DNA of 8,701 nt from Candidatus Rokuibacteriota bacterium (GTDB lineage: Bacteria > Methylomirabilota > Methylomirabilia > Rokubacteriales > CSP1-6). Positions 1 to 5,570 of this stretch are shown here, piece after piece (within the stretch, counting starts at the first letter, position 1; every line of letters starts with the position of its first letter). The DNA lies in assembly GCA_016201645.1 (NCBI GenBank), contig JACQCL010000055.1, forward strand, positions 1 to 8,701. Reading direction: 5' to 3'. A program made the translations under genes and the position numbers. The notes under the pieces are model-generated. The model had not been told where the DNA came from. It saw only the letters and a list, made by a program, of their open reading frames with translations, and did not search any database.

Positions 1-2213
1 TCGAGCAGATCGCCCCAGCCCGTCATCAGGACGACCGGCGTCGTGGGATTCATCTTCTTCAGCGCGGTGGCCACCTCGAGCCCGGAGCATTCGGGCATTG
101 ACAGGTCGGTCATCACCAGGTCGAATCGCCCGCGCTGGAAACGGGCCAACCCCTCCAGGCCGTCGCGGGAGGCCTCGACCGAGTGCCCCGCGGTGGTCAG
201 GATCTCCACGAGCGTCCGCCGAAGGTGGTCCTCGTCCTCGATCACGAGAATCGGGGCGCCGCCGGGAGCTCGGGGGCTCGGGGGCGCCGGCACCGGCGCG
301 ACGGCGGCGCCGATCACGGAGCCGGTCGGCAGGCGGAGCTGGCAGGTGGTTCCCCGTCCCTCCTGGCTCTCGATCTCGATGGTCCCCTTGTGGCGCGCGA
401 CGATGCCGTGGACGACCGAGAGCCCGAGGCCGGAGCGTTGCGGGGAGCGGGTCGTGAAGAACGGCTCGAAGACGCGGCGCCGGACCTCCTGCGGCATCCC
501 GACGCCCGTGTCCGTCACGATGAGTTCCACGGCGTCCTGCCGGTTGCGCGTGCTGAGGACCAATCTCCCGCCGTTCGGCATGGCGTCCAAAGCGTTCAGG
601 ATCAGGTTGGTCACGACCTCGCGAAGGTCTGCCGGGTTTCCGAGCACCGGCGGGGTTTCCTCGAGATCGGTGACGACCTCGATCCGGATCCCGCGCGCTT
701 CGGCCTCGTCCTTCCAGCGCGGCCGCGTGAGGGTGACGGCGTCCTCGATCAGCCTGTTGAGATCCAGCAGCGAAGGTTTTTCCTCCATCCGGGTCAGCGC
801 GAAGCGCTGCAGCCGGCGCACGGTGTCCGCGGCGCGCCAGGCGGCCTCTTCGACGACGCCCAGGTCCTCGCGGAGCGACGCCTCGGGGCCCCGCTCCCGC
901 ATGAGCTGGGTTTTGCCGACGATGATGGCCAGGATGTTGTTGAACTCGTGGGCGATGCCAGCCGCCATCTCGCCGAGGGCCCGCGTCTTTTCACTCTGGA
1001 TCAGTTGTTCCTGGGCGGCTTGCAGTTCCTCGTGCGAACGTCGCAGATCGTTATAGAGCTGGGCGTTTTCCAGAGCGATCCCGACAAGCGCGCCCAGGAG
1101 TCGCGCCGCCTCCACCTCGTCGGCGGAGAAGTCCTTCACGCTCTGGTCTCCGACGTAGAAGCAGCCGGCGAGCACGTTCCGGGTCCAGAGCGGGAGGAGG
1201 AGCAGGGAGCGCAGTCCCAGCCCTCGCAGCACGACGTCCTCGGGCCCGGAGCGAGCGAGGAGGTCGGGGCAGATCACCGGCTGCTGCCTCGCGAACAGCT
1301 CCGCCGTCAGCCCTTCGCTGGCGCGGGGGCCCCACTGTTCCAGCACGCCTTCCGGGAAGCCGTAGCTGCCTCGGGGCACCATACGCCCCTCGGGGGTGGC
1401 GAGGGTCACGGCCGCGCACCCGACGCGGAGCAGCCGACACCCGGCTTCGCAGGCTGCCGACAGCATCTCCTCGAGGTCGTACCGGAGACTCGAGCGCGCG
1501 CAGACGGCCACCAGCTCCCGCAGGCGATCCACCTGGCCGGCGATCTTGTCCACCAGCCGGCGATGAGCCAGGGCGGTCCCGACTCGGTCGGCAATGAAGA
1601 TCAGGAGCTGGACTTCGTCGACGCCGAACGGCGCCGGCCGACCGCGCCGGCCCGCGTAGAGGACACCAACGACCTCGCCCTCGGCCCGGATCGGGAGCGC
1701 GATGGCGTCGCGAACCGGGAAGCGGAAGATGAACGGGTCGCTGGGCGGGTCCCCAACCGGGGTCGCGTACACGATCGGCCGCCCCTCCCGGAACGCCCGC
1801 CCCACCAGCCCCTCCCCCGGCAGGAGCGAGAACTCCGTGAGGTCATCCCGGCGGAACCCGCGGGAGGCCCGGGGCTGAAGCCGCCCCTGATCCGGGTCCA
1901 GGAGGAATAGAACCGCTCGGTCCACCATCAACATGCGGGTAATCCGGTCCATGGCGAGGCCGAACACCTCGTTGGGATCGAGGCTGGTGGACGGGATGGC
2001 GGCGATCTCCTGGAGGTTGGCCAGGACCGCTTGCTGGGGGTCGGACAGTGGTTCGCCGGCGCGGGATGAGGGTTCCGAGGCGGCGGGCGGGCGGGACGTG
2101 GCCGACCGTTCGAGCCGCTGGAGTCCCTCGCGCAGGGATTCCAGAGCCCGGTCAACCTCTAGGAGAGAGTTCCGCAGGGGATTGTCCGGCGGCTCCTGTT
2201 GAGGACGCTCCAT
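1..2213 (-). CDS. Hybrid sensor histidine kinase, GAF-GAF-HisKA-HATPase-REC (3' end cut by window edge)
   Basis: My translation of the minus strand gives 737 codons without a stop, running off the left edge. After a charged, probably coiled N-terminus (about 8-40) come two GAF-like sensor domains (about 62-215 and 228-385). A short helix leads to the dimerisation/phosphoacceptor domain with H-box EMAAGIAHEFNN (His422). The ATPase domain follows: N-box NLILNALDAM (534-545), G1 DTGVGMP (568-574), F-box FEPFFTT (582-588), GLGLS (595-599) and GRGT (619-622). A proline/alanine linker joins a receiver domain with acidic patch VIEDED (657-662), phosphoacceptor Asp703 in MTDLSMP and Thr731 in VVLMTG; the conserved Lys lies beyond the window. 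No membrane segment is seen, so it should be cytoplasmic, sensing an unknown ligand and phosphorylating His then Asp. The G2 box reads RSGLGL, with Arg593 where Gly is usual. The ATG at 2213 is chosen for its GGAAGGA site six bases upstream and the promoter further up. Its ligand and output partner are not visible. Confidence 0.93.
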   Translation of the reverse strand, partial: MERPQQEPPDNPLRNSLLEVDRALESLREGLQRLERSATSRPPAASEPSSRAGEPLSDPQQAVLANLQEIAAIPSTSLDPNEVFGLAMDRITRMLMVDRAVLFLLDPDQGRLQPRASRGFRRDDLTEFSLLPGEGLVGRAFREGRPIVYATPVGDPPSDPFIFRFPVRDAIALPIRAEGEVVGVLYAGRRGRPAPFGVDEVQLLIFIADRVGTALAHRRLVDKIAGQVDRLRELVAVCARSSLRYDLEEMLSAACEAGCRLLRVGCAAVTLATPEGRMVPRGSYGFPEGVLEQWGPRASEGLTAELFARQQPVICPDLLARSGPEDVVLRGLGLRSLLLLPLWTRNVLAGCFYVGDQSVKDFSADEVEAARLLGALVGIALENAQLYNDLRRSHEELQAAQEQLIQSEKTRALGEMAAGIAHEFNNILAIIVGKTQLMRERGPEASLREDLGVVEEAAWRAADTVRRLQRFALTRMEEKPSLLDLNRLIEDAVTLTRPRWKDEAEARGIRIEVVTDLEETPPVLGNPADLREVVTNLILNALDAMPNGGRLVLSTRNRQDAVELIVTDTGVGMPQEVRRRVFEPFFTTRSPQRSGLGLSVVHGIVARHKGTIEIESQEGRGTTCQLRLPTGSVIGAAVAPVPAPPSPRAPGGAPILVIEDEDHLRRTLVEILTTAGHSVEASRDGLEGLARFQRGRFDLVMTDLSMPECSGLEVATALKKMNPTTPVVLMTGWGDLL

Positions 2214-2229
2214 TCCGGATCCTTCCGGA
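2214..2229 (-). promoter_or_regulatory. Ribosome binding site of the kinase gene, displayed in a small hairpin loop
   Basis: Read on the minus strand, TCCGG-AAGGAT-CCGGA lies directly before the ATG at 2213. The five-base arms are perfectly complementary and the Shine-Dalgarno core AAGGA sits in the six-base loop. The ribosome binding site itself is clear; that the hairpin matters for translation is inference. Confidence 0.6.
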
Positions 2230-2330
2230 CACCGTGGCCCGGGTCACATCATCCGCGCCAGGGGGGCTCTGGGCCTGGGCCGCGGACGGGTCGGGAGGCG
2301 AGAAGCCCGCGCAGGGAAGAGGCCGCGCGA

Positions 2331-2360
2331 ATTATAGAAAGGATCGGCAAGATAAGTCAA
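2331..2360 (-). promoter_or_regulatory. Sigma70-type promoter for the hybrid histidine kinase
   Basis: On the minus strand, TTGACT (2355-2360) is followed after 18 bases by a perfect TATAAT (2331-2336). Transcription would start near 2323-2325, giving a leader of about 110 nt before the kinase ATG. It lies just downstream of the cytochrome terminator, so the kinase looks like an independent transcription unit. The AT-rich boxes stand out in this GC-rich sequence. Confidence 0.82.
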
Positions 2361-2386
2361 GCCCAACTTCTGGGTACGGACTCGCC

Positions 2387-2424
2387 GAAAACAAAACGCC
2401 CCCTCCGGCAGCCGGAGGGGGCGT
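2387..2424 (-). terminator. Rho-independent terminator of the cytochrome c gene
   Basis: A perfect 12-bp stem (2397-2408 with 2412-2423, extendable by one A-T pair) closes a three-base loop. On the minus strand it is followed by TTTTGTTTTC (2387-2396). It begins 17 bases after the cytochrome stop codon and ends before the -35 box of the kinase promoter, cleanly separating the two units. Confidence 0.92.
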
Positions 2425-2441
2425 GGCTTCCCACGGCTCGA

Positions 2442-2852
2442 TTACTTCTTGAGGCTCCGGATGTAGTGGACCAGCGCCCAGCGGTCGTTCTCCGCCAGGT
2501 GTTTCCAGGGCGGCATGGGTCCGCGGCCGTTGGTGATCTTCCAGAAAAGCTCCCCGTCCGCCTCGGCCTGAACGGCAGGCGAGGTCCAGTTGGCGGGCTT
2601 GACGGGCAGGGCCGCGGCGGCCGGTCCATCCCCCATCCCCTTGGGGCCGTGGCACGGGACGCAGTTGGTGTCGGCGATCTTCTTTCCGTCTGCGATGACC
2701 TTGTCCGCCCTGGCCAGCGGGTTTTTAAGGTTCTTCGCTTCGGGGGGGGCAACCCATTTTCCCTGCGCCCAGACCCCGGTGCCCAGGGCCAGAGCGGCCG
2801 CGACGACCACGGCCAGAACTCCCAGCGTGGATGAGAACGAGCGCGCGATCAT
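2442..2852 (-). CDS. Secreted small monoheme cytochrome c (class I type)
   Basis: The product is a 136-residue periplasmic electron carrier. Residues 1-29 form a signal peptide: Arg near the start, a hydrophobic Ala/Val/Leu core and the cleavage motif VWA before Gln30. The single heme-attachment motif CVPCH is at 64-68 (thioether cysteines 64 and 67, axial His68), followed by GPKGMGDGP. The distal ligand is probably Met113 in GRGPMPPW, and the domain ends in the helix ENDRWALVHYIRSL typical of class I cytochromes. The ATG at 2852 is preferred over the one at 2879 because AAGGAGAGGGG (2855-2865) precedes it and because the signal peptide then begins normally. It has its own candidate promoter and a strong terminator, so it is probably monocistronic. 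Its redox partners are not in the window; a role in a respiratory or dehydrogenase chain is inference. Confidence 0.93.
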   Translation of the reverse strand: MIARSFSSTLGVLAVVVAAALALGTGVWAQGKWVAPPEAKNLKNPLARADKVIADGKKIADTNCVPCHGPKGMGDGPAAAALPVKPANWTSPAVQAEADGELFWKITNGRGPMPPWKHLAENDRWALVHYIRSLKK

Positions 2853-2933
2853 TTCCCCTCTCCTTTTGGCATTTTCCAATTCCTTTGACGGCTAGGACCG
2901 CTCCGACATTCAGCCGAGCGTTGAGCCCGGCGT

Positions 2934-2962
2934 ATTTAACCCCGCCCTGTCTTGCCGGTCAA
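2934..2962 (-). promoter_or_regulatory. Candidate sigma70-type promoter for the cytochrome c gene
   Basis: On the minus strand TTGACC (2957-2962) and TTAAAT (2934-2939) are separated by 17 bases. The -35 box overlaps the TGA stop codon of the upstream reductase. The -10 box matches consensus at four of six positions, so the call is moderate. Transcription would start near 2927, giving a leader of about 75 nt. Confidence 0.5.
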
Positions 2963-4371
2963 GCCCCTTCTGAGCGGCCGAGGGCGGCCAGCATCTCCTC
3001 GACGCGCGTAAACTTGACGCGTGGGCGGCCGCCGGCCCGCCCTCTGGCTGTCTCTAACTCGTTGAGGCGGAGCCAGGCCGCGTACGAAATGTAATTCGGC
3101 TGGCGCTGTCGGATGAGCGCCTCGGCGGCTGCCGCCTCGGGGCGGGACGGGCATAGAAGCAGCCCTTGGCCGAAGTCTTCGATCATGCAGGTGACGGTTT
3201 CGGCCGCATCCGGTTTGTTGGTGCCGATGACCCCGGTTGGCCCCCGCTTGATCCACCCGGTGCAGTATTCCCCAACCACGGGTCGGTGGCTGTCGGGATC
3301 AAGGACCCGCCCTTTGTCGTTCAGGATGACGCCCCAGCTCTCGTTGAAGGGCACTCCCGGGAGGGGAACACCTTTGTAACCGACGGAGCGGAACACCAGG
3401 CCGACCGGCAACTCCTCGAATCGATCGGTCGGCTTCGGCTGGAGAGTTCCCGCCGGGGTGGCGCGGAGCTCATTTTTCACCAGGCGCATCCCCACAACCT
3501 GGCCTGCCGCGTTGCCGAGCAGTTCGACCGGCGAGACCAGGAAGCGGAGGATCAACCTCCGGGGCTTACCGCCTGGCTTTCGGAGCGCGTACCCGTGGAG
3601 AAGCTCCACCTTCTTCAGCGTCGCCCGATCTTGGCTCTTTTCGAGAGCCTCCCGGCTCAGCGGATCGAGCTCGACTTCCTCAGGCAGGACGGTGATGTCG
3701 GCGCCGGCCAGCTCGCCCAGCTCCTTGATCTCGGGGTTCGTGAACGCCGCCTGGGCGGGCCCGCGCCGGCCGAGCATATACACCTCTTTGATTCGGCTCT
3801 GGCGCAGAGCGTCCAGGGCCTGGTCGCTGATGTCGGTCGCCGCCAATTCCTCGGGCGTGCGACAGAGAATGCGCGCCACGTCCACCGCGACGTTGCCCAC
3901 GCCGACCACCGCCACGCGTTCCTGCTGGAGATCGAACCGGCAGTCCTGGTAATCGGGATGGCCGTTGTACCAGGCGACGAACTCGGTCGCGGGGTGGCTT
4001 CCCTGGAGGTCCTCGCCGGGAATCCCCATGCGCCGGTCTGTTTGGGCGCCGGTGGCGTACACCATCTGGTGGTAGTGCTCTCTCAGATCCGCCACGGTGA
4101 CGTCCTTGCCGAATTCGACATAGCCGTAGAACCGGAAGCGGGGATCGGCGGCGACCTTGTCGAACGCCGCGGCGACCGATTTGATTTTCTGGTGATCGGG
4201 CGCGACACCGCCGCGCACCAGGCCGTACGGCGTCGGCAAGCGGTCGAACATGTCGATCTCAACGACGAGGCCTTCCCGCTTCAACAGGTGTTCCGCCGCG
4301 TAGAAGGCCGCCGGACCGGACCCGATAATGGCGACTCTCAGCGGCTGAGCGTCCGTCCCTGGCTGAGCCAT
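2959..4371 (-). CDS. fprA: FprA-type ferredoxin/adrenodoxin-like NADP+ reductase
   Basis: This 470-residue flavoprotein should move electrons between NADPH and a ferredoxin, using bound FAD in the cytoplasm. The N-terminal FAD Rossmann motif is VAIIGSGPAAFYAAEHLL (13-30), followed by the family signature PTPYGLVRGGVAPDHQKIK (46-64). The NADP-binding Rossmann motif is VVGVGNVAVDVARIL (155-169), then LGRRGPAQAAFTNPEIKELG (200-219), typical of adrenodoxin reductase/FprA proteins. The C-terminal FAD-contact motif is GWIKRGPTGVIGTNKPDA (372-389). No fused iron-sulfur domain is present, and the length matches the family. Its ATG shares one base with the TGA of the upstream CBS gene (TGATG), so the two are translationally coupled and share the promoter at 4909-4937. 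No ferredoxin gene is next to it, so its partner is unknown. The gene symbol rests on family resemblance; orthology was not tested. Confidence 0.93.
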   Translation of the reverse strand: MAQPGTDAQPLRVAIIGSGPAAFYAAEHLLKREGLVVEIDMFDRLPTPYGLVRGGVAPDHQKIKSVAAAFDKVAADPRFRFYGYVEFGKDVTVADLREHYHQMVYATGAQTDRRMGIPGEDLQGSHPATEFVAWYNGHPDYQDCRFDLQQERVAVVGVGNVAVDVARILCRTPEELAATDISDQALDALRQSRIKEVYMLGRRGPAQAAFTNPEIKELGELAGADITVLPEEVELDPLSREALEKSQDRATLKKVELLHGYALRKPGGKPRRLILRFLVSPVELLGNAAGQVVGMRLVKNELRATPAGTLQPKPTDRFEELPVGLVFRSVGYKGVPLPGVPFNESWGVILNDKGRVLDPDSHRPVVGEYCTGWIKRGPTGVIGTNKPDAAETVTCMIEDFGQGLLLCPSRPEAAAAEALIRQRQPNYISYAAWLRLNELETARGRAGGRPRVKFTRVEEMLAALGRSEGA

Positions 4372-4805
4372 CAGTTGTTATCGGCCAGGATCTGAGTCTC
4401 CAGCGTCTCCACCTCACCCCGGTATTTGTCCCGCTGAGCCTTCACCACGTCGCCAATGGAGACGATGCCGACAAGTCTGCCTTTGTCCACGACCGGCACG
4501 TGACGAATCCGCTTTTCGGTCATCACGTTTGCAACGGAGGCGAGATCGTCCTCGGGCACGCCCGTGATGACGTCCCGGGTCATGATCTCGCCCACGGTCC
4601 GGCCGAATACCTGCTCGTTCCGGGCGGCTTCGCGCACAATGTCGCGCTCGGAGATGATCCCGACGGGTACGTTGGCCTCATTCACGACGATAAGGACGCC
4701 GATATTATGCCGGGCCAGCAGCGCGACGGCTTCCCGGACTGATCGTTCGGGGCGGATGGTGATCGGCTGACCGCTCTTGGCTGCCAGGAGGCTCGCGATG
4801 TTCAT
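4371..4805 (-). CDS. CBS-domain pair protein
   Basis: The 144-residue product consists almost entirely of two CBS motifs. The first spans about 14-62, with VGIISERDIVREA (48-60). The second spans about 76-126, with RHVPVVDKGRLVGIVSIGDV (101-120) and the linker VGEIMTRDVITG (71-82). Such stand-alone pairs form a Bateman module that usually binds adenine nucleotides and regulates a partner. A short charged C-terminal helix follows. An upstream in-frame ATG at 5054 would add 83 low-complexity Pro/Arg-rich residues and would overlap the neighbouring gene. The ATG at 4805 is chosen because GGAGGG (4813-4818) lies seven bases upstream and the promoter at 4909-4937 fits it. Its one-base overlap with the NADP reductase suggests it could sense energy or redox state for that enzyme, but this is inference. 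Confidence 0.92.
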   Translation of the reverse strand: MNIASLLAAKSGQPITIRPERSVREAVALLARHNIGVLIVVNEANVPVGIISERDIVREAARNEQVFGRTVGEIMTRDVITGVPEDDLASVANVMTEKRIRHVPVVDKGRLVGIVSIGDVVKAQRDKYRGEVETLETQILADNN

Positions 4806-4908
4806 CGGATGGCCCTCCACTTCATAGTCGCTTGGGGGCGACGGCGCTCCGAGCGTCCCTCGGACGCCGGCGGGCTCGGTCGCGTTGAGGCCGGGAGGAG
4901 TTGGCGAG

Positions 4909-4937
4909 ACTATAGGCGGAGCGGGGCCCACTGTCAA
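4909..4937 (-). promoter_or_regulatory. Strong sigma70-type promoter for the CBS/reductase operon
   Basis: On the minus strand a perfect TTGACA (4932-4937) is separated by exactly 17 bases from TATAGT (4909-4914). Transcription should begin near 4902, giving a leader of about 97 nt before the CBS start. The leader holds two short overlapping inverted repeats (4848-4864 and 4853-4867). Confidence 0.85.
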
Positions 4938-4975
4938 GAACGGTGGGGCGAGAGGCTGCCGAGAGGGCGGCTCAG

Positions 4976-5290
4976 TCAGGCTGACTTGCTGGGATGCTCT
5001 GCCGCGCAGAGTTCGCGGGCCCAGGCGCGCACGCGTTTTCCCAGCGTCTCGCACCAGGGAAAGCTGCCCTTGCCGGCTGAGACCTCCTGGAAGGAGAACT
5101 CAACGGCGGGTCGGTCAAGCGGCGGCTCGTAACGCTCCTCCAGGCGGAGCCTCACGCCGAAGGAGTTGCGGGCGCGCGCGTCACCGGCCTCCACGATCGC
5201 TTCGATGCGCGGGCTTTCTCGCTTGGCGTGGGAATTGAGGAAAACCAGGAGCCAGCGCGCGACCTCTTCGTAGCTTCCCCCGGCGAACAC
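4976..5290 (-). CDS. Hypothetical small soluble protein
   Basis: I do not recognise a family for this 104-residue protein. It starts with GTG at 5290, preceded only by a G-run that is a weak ribosome binding site. It has no signal peptide or membrane segment, is rich in Arg/Glu, and looks like an alpha/beta fold with an N-terminal helix (EEVARWLLVFLNSHAK, 8-23) and a C-terminal helix (ETLGKRVRAWARELCAA, 81-97). Amino-acid composition and placement support real coding: it lies 17 bases behind the small membrane gene in the same direction, probably as a two-gene unit. The stop codon at 4976 lies before the CBS operon promoter. A later start is possible. No function is proposed. Confidence 0.65.
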   Translation of the reverse strand: MFAGGSYEEVARWLLVFLNSHAKRESPRIEAIVEAGDARARNSFGVRLRLEERYEPPLDRPAVEFSFQEVSAGKGSFPWCETLGKRVRAWARELCAAEHPSKSA

Positions 5291-5307
5291 CCCCGTATTC
5301 TATCAGA

Positions 5308-5502
5308 TCACCACCTGATGGCGCGCCCATAGCAGTACAGCGAAATGGCGAAGAGAAGGAAGGTCTGGGCCCCGTTGAGCCAGCCGCCTGGCGTCACGCG
5401 ATAGACCGTGCTGATCATCCCGGCCATGTAGGCGAGGCCGACGACGAAGCACACCCCGGCGAGCAGCATGCAGAGGGCGATCAGCGTTCGGAGGATCTCC
5501 AT
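5308..5502 (-). CDS. Small two-helix inner-membrane protein, function unknown
   Basis: This 64-residue product has two hydrophobic segments, about 5-30 and 46-60, joined by a short polar loop (TVYRVTPGGWLNG, 32-44). It ends in the basic tail GRAIRW, which suggests a hairpin in the inner membrane. The ATG at 5502 has an AGGGAGGGG site (5506-5514) a few bases upstream. That site lies only two bases from the end of the nrdJ terminator's T-run, and no separate promoter is visible. The hypothetical gene 17 bases downstream is probably co-transcribed. No family was recognised. Confidence 0.68.
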   Translation of the reverse strand: MEILRTLIALCMLLAGVCFVVGLAYMAGMISTVYRVTPGGWLNGAQTFLLFAISLYCYGRAIRW

Positions 5503-5515
5503 GGTCCCCTCCCTT

Positions 5516-5549
5516 CAAAAACGACGGGGGTGGAGTCTCCACCCCCGTC
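5516..5549 (-). terminator. Rho-independent terminator (or attenuator) behind nrdJ
   Basis: A perfect inverted repeat with 13-base arms (5523-5535 and 5537-5549) around one central base folds as a stem of about 12 bp. On the minus strand it is followed by GTTTTTG. It begins 21 bases after the nrdJ stop codon. Because it ends almost on the next gene's ribosome binding site, it may act as a leaky attenuator for the downstream pair. Confidence 0.9.
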
Positions 5550-5570
5550 CGGCCACAGTCGTTCAGGGCC

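Noticed and set aside
183..1910. Long plus-strand open frame of 575 codons
   Set aside because: It is the shadow of the hybrid histidine kinase, whose minus-strand translation shows every expected domain and motif; the plus-strand product has no recognisable domain and a composition typical of reverse-strand GC-rich frames.
2853..2879. Upstream ATG at 2879 for the cytochrome gene
   Set aside because: It would put nine extra charged residues before the signal peptide, while the ATG at 2852 has an excellent AAGGAGAGGGG site.
2911..2930. Short imperfect inverted repeat after the reductase gene, considered as a terminator
   Set aside because: The stem is only six pairs with one G-U, has no T-run, and lies at or after the expected transcription start of the cytochrome gene.
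3166..4395. Plus-strand open frame of 409 codons
   Set aside because: It lies fully opposite the FprA-type reductase, which has unmistakable FAD and NADP motifs; no ribosome binding site or family feature supports the plus-strand frame.
4806..5054. N-terminal extension of the CBS protein from the ATG at 5054
   Set aside because: The added 83 residues are low-complexity Pro/Arg-rich, overlap the neighbouring gene and the promoter at 4909-4937, and the ATG at 4805 has a good ribosome binding site.
5303..5542. Alternative 79-codon minus-strand frame overlapping the small membrane gene
   Set aside because: Its start lies inside the nrdJ terminator, its product is Arg/Pro/His-rich without membrane segments, and the other frame has a proper ribosome binding site and two hydrophobic helices.
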